A stretch of 64,000 bases of DNA from an uncultured bacterium (GTDB taxonomy: Bacteria; Acidobacteriota; Aminicenantia; Aminicenantales; Saccharicenantaceae): the NCBI GenBank assembly GCA_937920515.1, contig CALEUG010000020.1:1-64000 (forward strand), given 5' to 3'. Shown here in pieces: positions 1 to 9,033 of the stretch. The notes beneath the pieces are model-generated. The model searched no databases. It was not told where the DNA came from and was given only the letters and a program-made list of their open reading frames with translations. The number at the start of each line of letters is the position of its first letter. Positions within the stretch are counted from its first letter, which is position 1. Position numbers and translations under genes: made by a program.

Positions 1-156
1 TTATTATCACAGCGGCCCACAAGCTGCACCCGGGAAGGGGTGGCCTGGTGGGCCACAGATGAGAATAAGCTTTATAGATGGAAAAATGGCAGGTGGGAAC
101 TTTATTATGTACCTTATACCTACCCCCATCCTCTAAGAACCTTGCTTGGAGATTGA
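1..156 (+). CDS. C-terminal end of a secreted or glycan-linked protein (partial)
   Basis: Frame 1 is open from the window edge to a TGA at 154-156, giving 51 residues with no start. The end reads WRWELYYVPYTYPHPL-like, with the exact stretch YYVPYTYPHPLR near the stop. From memory, a closing (Y/W)xPYxYPHPL is common at the C-terminus of right-handed parallel beta-helix proteins beside polysaccharide clusters, and the neighbouring glycan genes fit that. The rest of the protein lies outside the window, so no catalytic function can be given. Confidence 0.55.
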   Translation, partial: LLSQRPTSCTREGVAWWATDENKLYRWKNGRWELYYVPYTYPHPLRTLLGD

Positions 157-248
157 AATATATTTTCACACCAAAGGAAAATTAGTAAAAAAATATTTCT
201 AAAGCCTAATGGATATATAGACATAATAGGGCAGTTAATTAAGTAAGT

Positions 249-1337
249 GTGTATGGGAAAATGATTCGAGTTTGCATAGTGGGTTGCGGGAAGGTTGCAG
301 AGGCTCATGCTGAGCTTATAAAAAGTATCAGTCATGCCAAGTTAATTGCAACCTGTGACATAGAAATCCTTATGGCCAGACAGCTGGCCGAGAGGTGTGG
401 AGCAGAGGCTTTTTATGATGATCTGTCCTTAATGCTCGAAAAAGAAAAGCCCGATGTGGCTCATATAACCACTCCGCCTCAGAGCCATTATGAGTTAGGC
501 CGGATATGTCTGAATGCAGGCTGTCATGTTTTTATTGAGAAGCCGTTTACTGTGAAGGCTGAAGAAGCAAAAGAATTAATTAAGCTGGCGCAAAGTAAGA
601 ATCTAAAGATTACGTTGGGAACGGATGAGCAATTTTCTCATATAGCTATCCGGATGAGGCAACTGGTCTCTGAAGGCTGGCTGGGAGAGCCTCCTTATCA
701 TATTGATTGCTATTATTGCTATGATCTTGGTGATGAAAGGTATGCCAGAGCGTTCTTGAAGAATCGTTCTCACTGGTTGTGGCAATTGCCGGGACAGCTG
801 ATCCAAAATATTATACCTCATGCCGTTATGAAAATATGTGAATTCTTGGATCCTGAGAATGTTGAAGTCAAGGCGTTGGGTTTTACGAGCAAATTTCTCA
901 AGGAGCTGGGGGAGAGCGGTCTTCAAGACGAGTTGAGAGCAATAATAAGGGATAGTAAGAGAACTACGGCCTATCTTACATTTTCAACGCAGATCAAGCC
1001 ACCGATCAGGCAATTCTTCATTTATGGCACTAAAAATGGGCTGTTTCTGGATCAGGACCATCATGCCCTTATAAAAATCCCGGGGGCGTCCTATAAGAGT
1101 TATTTAGATAAGACATTACCCCTGAATAATCTGGCCCGGCAGTACAGGAAAAATATGTTTGCTAATGTAAGACTTTTTATGAAGCGGCAATTTCAAATGA
1201 AAAGAGGATTGTATAATCTAATTGAATGCTTTTATCGTTCTATATCAGAGGGCGGGGATCCTCCCATTCCATACGAACAGATAATTTTATGTTCTGCGAT
1301 TATTGATTTAATTATCGATCAGATTTATTCTAAATAA
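249..1337 (+). CDS. Gfo/Idh/MocA-family oxidoreductase
   Basis: This is a predicted NAD(P)-dependent sugar dehydrogenase of 362 residues, a usual length. The N-terminus has a Rossmann nucleotide site (VGCGKVAEAH), followed by the family's TPPQSHY and EKPFTVKAEEA motifs; EKP carries the conserved lysine. The C-terminal half is the expected alpha/beta substrate domain. An ATG at 261 (MIRVCIVGCG) is an equally plausible start because homologs usually begin right at the Rossmann strand; neither start has a good ribosome site. It leads a three-gene rightward run with an SDR epimerase and a deacetylase, so oxidation of a nucleotide sugar for the surface glycan is likely. The substrate cannot be read from the sequence. 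Confidence 0.88.
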   Translation: MYGKMIRVCIVGCGKVAEAHAELIKSISHAKLIATCDIEILMARQLAERCGAEAFYDDLSLMLEKEKPDVAHITTPPQSHYELGRICLNAGCHVFIEKPFTVKAEEAKELIKLAQSKNLKITLGTDEQFSHIAIRMRQLVSEGWLGEPPYHIDCYYCYDLGDERYARAFLKNRSHWLWQLPGQLIQNIIPHAVMKICEFLDPENVEVKALGFTSKFLKELGESGLQDELRAIIRDSKRTTAYLTFSTQIKPPIRQFFIYGTKNGLFLDQDHHALIKIPGASYKSYLDKTLPLNNLARQYRKNMFANVRLFMKRQFQMKRGLYNLIECFYRSISEGGDPPIPYEQIILCSAIIDLIIDQIYSK

Positions 1338-1419
1338 ACTGATAATTGAAACAATATTAGATGTGGGAAAAAATTAATTTTAGTTATGAAATCCAGAGAC
1401 CACCCTGGTTGCTTGAGTC

Positions 1420-2478
1420 ATGAAGGAAGCATATATTATTGACAGAAACGACCTTATCCTGGTTACGGGAGCTTCGGGATTTATAGGCAAACGGGTCGTG
1501 GAAAATTTACTGTCGAGGGGATTTCGCCAAATTCGATGCCCGCTAAGAGAATCAAGTGATACCAGTGGTCTTGAAAAGATTGTTAAAGAGAAAAACGCAA
1601 ATGATAAAGTTGAAATAATTAAGGGAAATTTGCTTTCCAGGGATGATTGTCTGAGGATTACAGATAAAGTAAGGATTATTTATCATCTGGCCGCTGGAAC
1701 AGGCACAAAATCTTTTTCTGAAGCGTATCTAAACTCCGTAGTAACCACAAAAAACTTGATAGAAGCCAGCCTGAAGCATGGCTGCTTGAAGCGCCTGGTT
1801 AATGTCAGCAGTTTTGCCGTCTATACTAACTTAAATAAAAAAACCGGGAAAATCCTTGATGAAACTTGCCCTGTTGAGACTTCCCCGGAAACCAGGGCTG
1901 AAGCCTACTGTTATGGGAAAGTCAAACAGGATGAACTGGTTATTAAATATGGCCAGGAAAAGAAGTTACCTTATGTTATAGTTCGTCCCGGAACTGTATA
2001 CGGGCCGGGAAAGGCTTTCATTCCCGGTCGGGTTGGTATTGATACTTTTGGTATTTTTCTTCATTTTGGAGGTACAAATCCTTTGCCTTTAACTTATGTA
2101 GAGAATTGCGCAGAAGCAATTGTTCTGGCCGGCCTTGTTGCTGGTATTGAAGGCGAGGTTTTTAATATAGTCGATGATGATCTGCCTACATCAAGGGAAT
2201 TTTTGCGATATTATAAGAAAAAGGTAAAAAAGTTTAAGTCCATGGTTATTCCAAAACCAGCAGGGCTGCTATTTTGTCTATTCTGGCATAAACTCTCAAC
2301 CTGGTCACGAGGTCAGGTACCATCGGCTTTTACTTATAGAGAATGGGCTGCTTATTGGAAAAAAACATTTTATTCAAACAAAAAGATAAAGGAAAAGCTT
2401 GGGTGGCAACCTAAGGTTTCAACCAGAGATGGCTTAGAAAAATTTTATTCATATTGCCGGGAATTTAAAAAGAGATGA
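1420..2478 (+). CDS. NAD-dependent epimerase/dehydratase (extended SDR)
   Basis: This 352-residue extended short-chain dehydrogenase acts on nucleotide sugars. The dinucleotide site GASGFIG lies at about residues 17-23. YHLAAGTG follows, then the active-site block VNVSSFAVY with YCYGK (the YxxxK pair), and RPGTVYGPGK, which is typical of sugar-nucleotide epimerases and reductases. It follows the oxidoreductase by 82 bases, and its stop overlaps the next gene's start by four bases (ATGA), so translation is probably coupled. The exact reaction (4-epimerase, 4-reductase or dehydratase) is not clear. Confidence 0.87.
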   Translation: MKEAYIIDRNDLILVTGASGFIGKRVVENLLSRGFRQIRCPLRESSDTSGLEKIVKEKNANDKVEIIKGNLLSRDDCLRITDKVRIIYHLAAGTGTKSFSEAYLNSVVTTKNLIEASLKHGCLKRLVNVSSFAVYTNLNKKTGKILDETCPVETSPETRAEAYCYGKVKQDELVIKYGQEKKLPYVIVRPGTVYGPGKAFIPGRVGIDTFGIFLHFGGTNPLPLTYVENCAEAIVLAGLVAGIEGEVFNIVDDDLPTSREFLRYYKKKVKKFKSMVIPKPAGLLFCLFWHKLSTWSRGQVPSAFTYREWAAYWKKTFYSNKKIKEKLGWQPKVSTRDGLEKFYSYCREFKKR

Positions 2479-3467
2479 TCGAATTTATTTTCACTGTTGA
2501 TTATGAAATATATGGAGACGGGTCCGGTTCTTTAAAGGATCTGGTAATAGAGCCAGCAGATTTGTTATTAGGATTATTTGATAAATATAGAGTACCAATG
2601 GTAATATTTGTTGAGGCAGCCGAATTTGATTTGATAAATCAATATAAGACTGATAAGGATATAGACTTCGTTATCAGACAGGTTAGATCGGCATATAAGA
2701 GAGGGCACGAAATTGGGCTTCATATCCACCCCCAGTGGTATAATGCCAGGCATGATGGTGCTCGGTGGCAGCTTGATAGATCAGAATACAATTTGTGCAT
2801 TCTACCTGAGGAAAGAATTAAGGCCATTGTTGCACGAGCAAAAAACTTTATAAAGTTTATGGTTGATGACCAGAGATTTGATCCCATCTCTTTTCGAGCG
2901 GGTAATTGGCTTTTCCAGCCAACTCAACCCGCCGCTAAAATTTTATATGATAACGAAGTGAGAATAGATTCGTCGGTTTTTAAGGGCGGGCGATTTAAGG
3001 AATATAGTGTAAATTACAGAAAGGCTATGATTAATGGGTATTTCTGGAAATTCGAAGAAGATGTTTCAATAGAAAATCCCGACGGCAAGATGTTAGAAAT
3101 TCCGATCTATGCCAGAATGGTTCCATTCTGGCAAATGGTTACCCCAAAAAGGTTCTTCATAGAAAAAGGATACGAACGATATCATCAAAGTAAAAAGGGG
3201 AGGTGGAGAAAAATAAAGGATTATTTTAATTTAAAATATCCTAAAAAATTGGATTTTTGCCGGCTGACGGAGCGGGAATTAAAAGAAATGATCGAATTTA
3301 TTATTAAGACGGACTGTAAATCGCCCTCTGTTTATAAGCCAATTGTGGCTATAGGCCATACCAAAGATCTCAGGGATATAAACGCTGTTGAGTATCTTCT
3401 GAACTTCTTAAGAGATTATAAGATACCCGTAACAACCTTTAGTAGAATATATATGCGGATGATTTAG
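2475..3467 (+). CDS. Polysaccharide deacetylase-like (NodB fold) protein
   Basis: The 330-residue protein has the hallmarks of NodB-type carbohydrate esterases. FTVDYE near the N-terminus supplies the catalytic and metal aspartate region, GLHIHPQW the metal histidines, SFRAGNW the substrate-groove arginine, and AIGHTKD a late histidine. There is no signal peptide, so it probably acts in the cytoplasm on a glycan precursor. It starts inside the stop of the epimerase gene. Its own stop overlaps the stop of the convergent aminotransferase gene by four bases. Confidence 0.8.
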   Translation: MIEFIFTVDYEIYGDGSGSLKDLVIEPADLLLGLFDKYRVPMVIFVEAAEFDLINQYKTDKDIDFVIRQVRSAYKRGHEIGLHIHPQWYNARHDGARWQLDRSEYNLCILPEERIKAIVARAKNFIKFMVDDQRFDPISFRAGNWLFQPTQPAAKILYDNEVRIDSSVFKGGRFKEYSVNYRKAMINGYFWKFEEDVSIENPDGKMLEIPIYARMVPFWQMVTPKRFFIEKGYERYHQSKKGRWRKIKDYFNLKYPKKLDFCRLTERELKEMIEFIIKTDCKSPSVYKPIVAIGHTKDLRDINAVEYLLNFLRDYKIPVTTFSRIYMRMI

Positions 3468-4654
3468 TTTCCCCAATTGCTGATTGATTTCCATCCTGCA
3501 TTTAAAATGTCTGCTATTTTTGCAAGCTCGCTCTGGTGTAACCTGTAATGAACAGGAATGATCAGAGTGGTTTTAAGTAGCCTCTCGGCCACAGGGCAGT
3601 TTCTCTGGTAATTATAATGCATATATGAACCTTCAATAACATCAAGATATGGTCGGGAGGTGCTTATATTATTTTCTTGCAACAAATCAGAAATATACTG
3701 GCATCGTTCCTCTGAATTAAATTTGATCGGAAACATGAAGCGGTTATAGTAGCGATTTGGAGGTTCAAGGCAAAACATATCTTTTGGAATGGTCAGGTTA
3801 TTTAAATAAAAATCGGCATTTTCCCTCTGTTTATTAATCATCTGATTTAAACGGGTCATTCTTTTTTCTGTTATTTTAAGGTCAGAGGTGTAAGCCTGCC
3901 CTGAGAAAATGGGCGATTTATCTATAAAAGAAATTTTTCTGTTGTATATTTTCCAAATTTTTGTGCCCAATAGTCCCCACAGTGGTTTGCTCCTGAGTTT
4001 TGTCCTCAGGTAGGTCTCAAATACATGTGCCAGCTCAGATTTAATATCTGGAATTTCCATTTCTTTGATAAGAGTTGAGATTTTTTGACCTAAAGATTCA
4101 TCCTGGCAAAAGATAGCCCCGCCTTCGCCCGATGTCAGGTATTTTCCCGATCTGAAACTGAAAACTCCAAGCTGCCCGAATGTCCCTGTTAGTTTCCCGT
4201 TTATAAGACTTCCAAGTGATTGGGCTGCATCTTCTATAACCGGTTTGCCCCTCATAATTTGAAGTATATCATAAATGTTACAAGTTTGACCGAACATATG
4301 AACAGCGATCAAAGCATCCAAAGCAGAGGCTTTGGATGAAAGGTCATCTATAGAGAGACAATAATTGTCTTTGTCAACATCAACGAAAACTGGCATATGA
4401 CCGGCCATTTTTATGGCCTTAAAAACCACCGGGCAGCAATAGAGAGGGACACCAATTTTGGAAAAAGGTCTTAAGGAGAGGGCTTTCAGGGCTATCAGGA
4501 TACCAACGCGGCCTGACCTTACCGGATAACATTTTCCCACACCATTGATTTGCAGAAGCTTATTCTCATCTCTTTTTTTAAGTAAAATTGAGGTGGCCGT
4601 GATCACATCGACCAGGTTATATTCCCAGGCTTCAGTTGGTATTAATGATAACAT
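3464..4654 (-). CDS. DegT/DnrJ/EryC1/StrS-family aminotransferase
   Basis: This PLP-dependent sugar aminotransferase transfers an amino group to a keto sugar bound to a nucleotide. In its 396 residues, IEDAAQSLGS is the PLP-ring-stacking region, FSFRSGKYLTSGEGG carries the Schiff-base lysine, and VHMFGQ precedes them as in the family. The start directly abuts the stop of the upstream acyltransferase gene (4655), so the two are one transcription unit. With a FemAB-like acyltransferase just upstream, the likely path is amino-sugar formation followed by N-acylation. The sugar is unknown. Confidence 0.87.
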   Translation of the reverse strand: MLSLIPTEAWEYNLVDVITATSILLKKRDENKLLQINGVGKCYPVRSGRVGILIALKALSLRPFSKIGVPLYCCPVVFKAIKMAGHMPVFVDVDKDNYCLSIDDLSSKASALDALIAVHMFGQTCNIYDILQIMRGKPVIEDAAQSLGSLINGKLTGTFGQLGVFSFRSGKYLTSGEGGAIFCQDESLGQKISTLIKEMEIPDIKSELAHVFETYLRTKLRSKPLWGLLGTKIWKIYNRKISFIDKSPIFSGQAYTSDLKITEKRMTRLNQMINKQRENADFYLNNLTIPKDMFCLEPPNRYYNRFMFPIKFNSEERCQYISDLLQENNISTSRPYLDVIEGSYMHYNYQRNCPVAERLLKTTLIIPVHYRLHQSELAKIADILNAGWKSISNWGN

Positions 4655-5677
4655 TTATTTTTCACCTAAATCATTTTGGGAAGAGTAGAATGTATCATCA
4701 ATTGAATAATCCTTCAATTTATGCTTTTCGGCATCAACAATATCACCTCCAGATCTGAGCTTAGCTGCCAGATTATAAAGTTGATATCCAAACTTATTTA
4801 AAGCATATTTCCAGATGAAACCCTTAACCAGGGTACAGCCAAAGTGCTTCTTAAAAGTACTGAGAGCCTCTTGTTTTGTTCCCCTGGTGGGGTTTATTCT
4901 GGTGCCCACAAAATCATATTTATTAACTCCGAGGTTCCTAAAATAACGAATTGCCTCCCAGTACAGCAGTTTATTTGCTCCTTGAACAATGTGATCAATA
5001 TTCCCAGCATAGACAGCGTAAGCACAGTAATTGCTGAAGGCGAAGACGACGCAGCTCTGGATGCTTTCATTTAAATTAGCTGACATTATCAGGCCATATT
5101 CTCCTAATCCCTCTATAAATTTTGTAAATGAATTTAAATCCATAAACGGAAGTTGCGATCTTTTAAATGTTGATCTTATGAGTGCGTGAACAGTTTCGAG
5201 CGATCCTTCGTATTTTTGTACAACTACACCAAGTTTGATTGCTCTTTTTATATTTTGCCTTGTAATTCTTTCGATATTTTGCCATAGCTTGTCTTCCGGT
5301 TGTTGCAAATCAATTATATAAGTTCCATATGGCGCGGCGATGGCACCATCGGGGAAGGTATAGAAGATAGCGTTGGTAGTGGCCGGCATAATTAAATCGG
5401 CTTTTTTTGACCGGAAATACTCCACGCATATATTTAAAAATTCTTTTTCATTTTGCAGATTTGATGAAGGATTTGTCTTTATGGTTTCAACGCGGAATCT
5501 GACAATTCTTAAAAAAGCCTTTTTGATTATTGTATAAGGGAGTATAAATTGGAGTTGCCCCTTGTTATCAAAACCTCCAAGCCAGCCATATTCATCGCTA
5601 ACGGCCCTGAGAAAATTCTCCCTGGCAAATACAGGCATATCCGGATTCCACTTAATTTCTATCGGGTAGACTTTCAT
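4655..5677 (-). CDS. FemAB/GNAT-like acyltransferase
   Basis: The 340-residue protein resembles the peptidoglycan-bridge (FemAB) branch of GNAT enzymes. The middle segment WQNIERITRQNIKRA matches the family's 'R-x-NIKKA' element. The C-terminal half has the fold's signature, running from ANKLLYWEAI through DFVGTR to TFKKHFG. Such proteins move an aminoacyl or acyl group onto an amine. Beside an aminotransferase, N-acylation of an amino sugar is the simplest reading. It lies 12 bases after the glycosyltransferase gene and touches the aminotransferase gene, so co-transcription is likely. The donor is not predictable. Confidence 0.72.
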   Translation of the reverse strand: MKVYPIEIKWNPDMPVFARENFLRAVSDEYGWLGGFDNKGQLQFILPYTIIKKAFLRIVRFRVETIKTNPSSNLQNEKEFLNICVEYFRSKKADLIMPATTNAIFYTFPDGAIAAPYGTYIIDLQQPEDKLWQNIERITRQNIKRAIKLGVVVQKYEGSLETVHALIRSTFKRSQLPFMDLNSFTKFIEGLGEYGLIMSANLNESIQSCVVFAFSNYCAYAVYAGNIDHIVQGANKLLYWEAIRYFRNLGVNKYDFVGTRINPTRGTKQEALSTFKKHFGCTLVKGFIWKYALNKFGYQLYNLAAKLRSGGDIVDAEKHKLKDYSIDDTFYSSQNDLGEK

Positions 5678-5689
5678 TATTCAATTCAC

Positions 5690-6592
5690 TTATATCCAGA
5701 ATATCTTCATGAATTTGAGTAAATTTTGTAAATATTCCTTAAGCCATTTGGATTGTTCTTTGCGTCTGAACTCAGTAAATTCTTTGGAAACTGCCCAGGG
5801 AGCTCTGGTAATAACTGCCCAATAATAGCCTGACAATAACAAAAATCCAGAAACAAAAAATGGCTTTCGGGTCATTTGGTATATTGCTCTTAATGTTTGC
5901 CAGAGCGGATGTACTCCAAACTGGTAATCCCCATACCCGTTTCTGAAGGCGTATTTAAGAAAATTAGGGCCAGCTTTACCCATGGGTCTGTTATGGATGC
6001 AAACTTTTTCAGTAAAGGTTTCGGTCTTCCAGCCATTCATGCGGGCAGAAACCACTGCAGCCAGGTCCACGCCGCCTTCTTTTCTGGGGATATATCCTCC
6101 AATATCAGCAAAACATTCTCTTCTGAATAGTTGGCAGGCGCCAGACACATGCTCTTTTCGGGAAAATCTATAGTCGTAATGGGAGTTTCCTTCCTTGAAT
6201 GGAGTCCCGGCTACACCCAGCCTTGGGTTTTCTTTAAATTTTTGTAGCAAGAAAGAAAAATATTCGCTGTCAAAAGATATGTCAGCATCCAGATTCCCGA
6301 TTATATCATAATTGATATTTTTTACTCTTTCCAAACCGCGATTAAAGGCGATGGCTTTGCGGCCGAAATGACGTTCTGCTGATATCGGCAAAGATATAAG
6401 CTCAATCCACGGGTACAGATCAGCATATTTTTTTATTATCTGTTCTGTTTTATCTGTTGAACCGTCGTTCACTATCACCCATTTTAGCGGAAGAATGGTC
6501 TGGCTTATTACTGACCTTATAGTTAACTCGATATATCGGGCCTCGTTTTTAGCGGCTGTAATTAGAACATAGGTGAGATTTTTTTCTGTCAT
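5690..6592 (-). CDS. Glycosyltransferase family 2
   Basis: This GT-A fold enzyme of 300 residues has the N-terminal ITAAKNEARYI strand, VNDGSTDKT for nucleotide binding, and NLDADISFD containing the metal-binding DxD. CIHNRPMG comes later in the catalytic domain. The C-terminal 60 residues hold a hydrophobic stretch (FLLLSGYYWAVITRAPW) that probably sits in or on the inner membrane. It should add one sugar to the lipid-linked glycan. Donor and acceptor are unknown. Confidence 0.87.
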   Translation of the reverse strand: MTEKNLTYVLITAAKNEARYIELTIRSVISQTILPLKWVIVNDGSTDKTEQIIKKYADLYPWIELISLPISAERHFGRKAIAFNRGLERVKNINYDIIGNLDADISFDSEYFSFLLQKFKENPRLGVAGTPFKEGNSHYDYRFSRKEHVSGACQLFRRECFADIGGYIPRKEGGVDLAAVVSARMNGWKTETFTEKVCIHNRPMGKAGPNFLKYAFRNGYGDYQFGVHPLWQTLRAIYQMTRKPFFVSGFLLLSGYYWAVITRAPWAVSKEFTEFRRKEQSKWLKEYLQNLLKFMKIFWI

Positions 6593-6671
6593 ATGGTCGG
6601 CGTATATAAAATTATATTTACCCTTTCTCTAATTCTGTTTTCTAATCTATTTTTGCTTTTCACTGTTAATA

Positions 6672-7847
6672 TTATTTAGATTCCAGGATCAGAATGCTCA
6701 AGGCCAGAAGCATCCAGGCTTGGGACCAGCGCATATAAGATATTCGGTTTTTGTAAAACCGGTTGGCCTGGTAATAAAAATAGCCTTTCTTGTTCCACAT
6801 GTTTTTTATTGCCCAATCCAGAGCGGACAGCGCAACCTCATTATAAGTATTTTCCCGGTCTTTGAAAGCCTCCATGGTTATTATACTCTGAGCCAGGCAG
6901 TGGGTGTCAATCGGGTATAGTTTATTGTGGAAGTATTTAGGAGCTCCATCGGGTCGGAAAAAGTGATTCTTATAATATTCAAGGCCTCTGGTTAGAGCTG
7001 GCTCAAATTCATTTATATCGGCATACCTGCTGATATCTTTTAGGGCCATCAGGTTATAGCCCGTATGAAAATTATCAATCCACCTGGACTGGGGTGTCTC
7101 TCCATAGAACCAGGAGCCGTCTTCATTCTGGCGTGCGACGGCATATCGGGCTACTCTCAACGCCGACTCCCGGTAATTATTATTGCCAGTTATCCGAGAT
7201 AACCTGACCAGCAGTGCCGCCCCCAGCAGGTCGGCATTGTAAATGTGAATTCTTAATCCTGGCTGTGGATAGCTGAATCCCGCCTGTCCGTTTTCGGACC
7301 AGTAGAGTTCATTGAATATGTAGGCACCAGCACTCAAAGCCATTTCCAGGCATTGTTTGTTTTCGGTAGCTTCATAGGCATCGAGCAAAGAGTCGGCGAC
7401 GAAAACGGTGCAGACCAGGTTGGGCGCCCCTCGTGGGATAAGTAAAGTTCTGGTCTGCCAGGGAAAACTGTAGCCCCAGCAGTAATAGGGGTGTCCTGGC
7501 GATCTGAGTTCAGAAATTCTTTTTATGAAAAACGAAATCTCCCCTGAAGGGTCTATGATTCCTGATTTCTCAAGCCTCAGAGCAGCTTTTAAGAAAATTG
7601 CCAGGGCCTTGGGATTCTGGGTTTTGGGCACCAATAGCAATGGCCTCAAATTTAACGGGAGCCTTTTTAAGGTCTGGGTCAGGGCCAGCCTGAAGAATCT
7701 GGTGCTGGACCACGGAAATATCTTTATTAACCCGCTATTCAGGACATCATACGGGTCGTAGCCGGCAAAATCATTCTTCTTGCAGTATTGCCATAGCTTT
7801 ATTGTGATTTCTTTGATTTTATCTGGTGTTAAGTCGCTTTTACCCAT
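6672..7847 (-). CDS. Alpha/alpha-toroid-like protein of a glycan cluster, function unknown
   Basis: The 391-residue protein shows repeated helical hairpins with glycan-enzyme-like motifs: YCWGYSFPW, NADLLGAALL, DGSWFYGE and DNFHTGYNL. DGSW and xNFHTGY are typical of alpha/alpha barrels such as GH88/GH127-like or terpene-cyclase-like folds. From memory, similar proteins in polysaccharide clusters often carry the misleading name 'delta-aminolevulinic acid dehydratase'; nothing here supports that activity. There is no signal peptide. It may act on or bind a glycan intermediate, but I see no certain catalytic pair. Confidence 0.55.
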   Translation of the reverse strand: MGKSDLTPDKIKEITIKLWQYCKKNDFAGYDPYDVLNSGLIKIFPWSSTRFFRLALTQTLKRLPLNLRPLLLVPKTQNPKALAIFLKAALRLEKSGIIDPSGEISFFIKRISELRSPGHPYYCWGYSFPWQTRTLLIPRGAPNLVCTVFVADSLLDAYEATENKQCLEMALSAGAYIFNELYWSENGQAGFSYPQPGLRIHIYNADLLGAALLVRLSRITGNNNYRESALRVARYAVARQNEDGSWFYGETPQSRWIDNFHTGYNLMALKDISRYADINEFEPALTRGLEYYKNHFFRPDGAPKYFHNKLYPIDTHCLAQSIITMEAFKDRENTYNEVALSALDWAIKNMWNKKGYFYYQANRFYKNRISYMRWSQAWMLLALSILILESK

Positions 7848-7902
7848 CTAATAGAATTATCCTTGCGGGCTCTTCCTTAAGTCCCGTTTATCCCTGCCCG
7901 GT

Positions 7903-9024
7903 TTATCCTGCAACCAGATATTTTATTATTCTTTCGGCGGTTCTTCCGTCCCAGTACCTGGGTATTTTGCCCCGCTTGATTTTCCCGTCAAGTATGTCAT
8001 TTATATCAGCTTCCATGGTTTTTAGATTCGTTAATTTGTTAGTACCTATTTTTATGGTAACAGGTCTTTCGGTGTTCGGGCGCAGGGTCAGGCATGGCGT
8101 CTTAAAATAAGTTGTCTCTTCCTGTAGCCCGCCTGAGTCGGTCAGGACCAGTCTGGCATATTTAGCCAGCCAGAGCGAATCGGTATAGCCAACCGGCTCT
8201 GTCAGGATAAGCTGGCTATAAGCTTCAGGACGAAAACTGATTTTCTTAAGCATTTTTCTGGTTCTGGGGTGAACAGGGAAGACTACAGGGATTTTTTTAG
8301 ATATTCTGCCAAGTTTCTTCATTATTGCTGATAATACTTCTGGTCTATCAACGTTAGACGGTCGGTGCAAAGTGACGTAGATAAATTGTCCGGGCCTTAT
8401 GTTAAGGCGATGGGGGAGAGGGGACTTTTCGGCCTGCTTAAGCCTGGAAACCAGGGCATCTATCATGATATTTCCAACCAGCTTTCTTTTCGTCGCCGGG
8501 ATACCTTCTTTTTTAAGATTAATATTGGCATCGTCGGACGGAGTAAAAAGCAAATCTGCCAGACTATCGGTAACCAGCCTGTTTATTTCCTCGGGCATGG
8601 TTCGGTCGTGGCTTCTGAGTCCGGCCTCCACATGGGCCACTTTAATTCCCAGCTTGGAAGCGACCACCGAGCAGGCCAGGGTGGAGTTTACATCTCCGAC
8701 CACAACCACCCAGTCAGGTTTTTCTTTGAGGCAGACAGGTTCAAAGGCCAGCATAATCCGAGCTGTTTGCTCGGCATGAGAGCCGGAGCCAACTCCGAGA
8801 TTGATGTCCGGTTCCGGTATCCCCAGCTCCTTGAAGAAAATGTCAGACATATTGTGGTCATAGTGCTGGCCGGTGTGAACCAGGATGGCTTTTATTCTGG
8901 GTCTAATATTTTTCTGTTCATTGCGGGAATTAATGGCTTTAATCAACGGGGCGATTTTCATAAAATTAGGCCTGGCCCCCGCCACCAGCATTATTTTTAT
9001 TTTTTCAGGTTGCAGACCCTTCAT
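7903..9024 (-). CDS. wecB: UDP-N-acetylglucosamine 2-epimerase
   Basis: This enzyme interconverts UDP-GlcNAc and UDP-ManNAc in the cytoplasm and so feeds ManNAc units to surface glycans. The 373-residue length is standard. The diagnostic blocks are in order: GARPNFMK, HTGQHYDHNMS, VVVGDVNSTLA, HVEAGLRS, MPEEINR, TLHRPSNVD and DSGGLQEE. They include the acidic pair and the histidine of the active site. It is nine bases downstream of the fused deacetylase gene and is probably translated from the same message. Confidence 0.93.
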   Translation of the reverse strand: MKGLQPEKIKIMLVAGARPNFMKIAPLIKAINSRNEQKNIRPRIKAILVHTGQHYDHNMSDIFFKELGIPEPDINLGVGSGSHAEQTARIMLAFEPVCLKEKPDWVVVVGDVNSTLACSVVASKLGIKVAHVEAGLRSHDRTMPEEINRLVTDSLADLLFTPSDDANINLKKEGIPATKRKLVGNIMIDALVSRLKQAEKSPLPHRLNIRPGQFIYVTLHRPSNVDRPEVLSAIMKKLGRISKKIPVVFPVHPRTRKMLKKISFRPEAYSQLILTEPVGYTDSLWLAKYARLVLTDSGGLQEETTYFKTPCLTLRPNTERPVTIKIGTNKLTNLKTMEADINDILDGKIKRGKIPRYWDGRTAERIIKYLVAG

Positions 9025-9033
9025 ACTTTTTCC

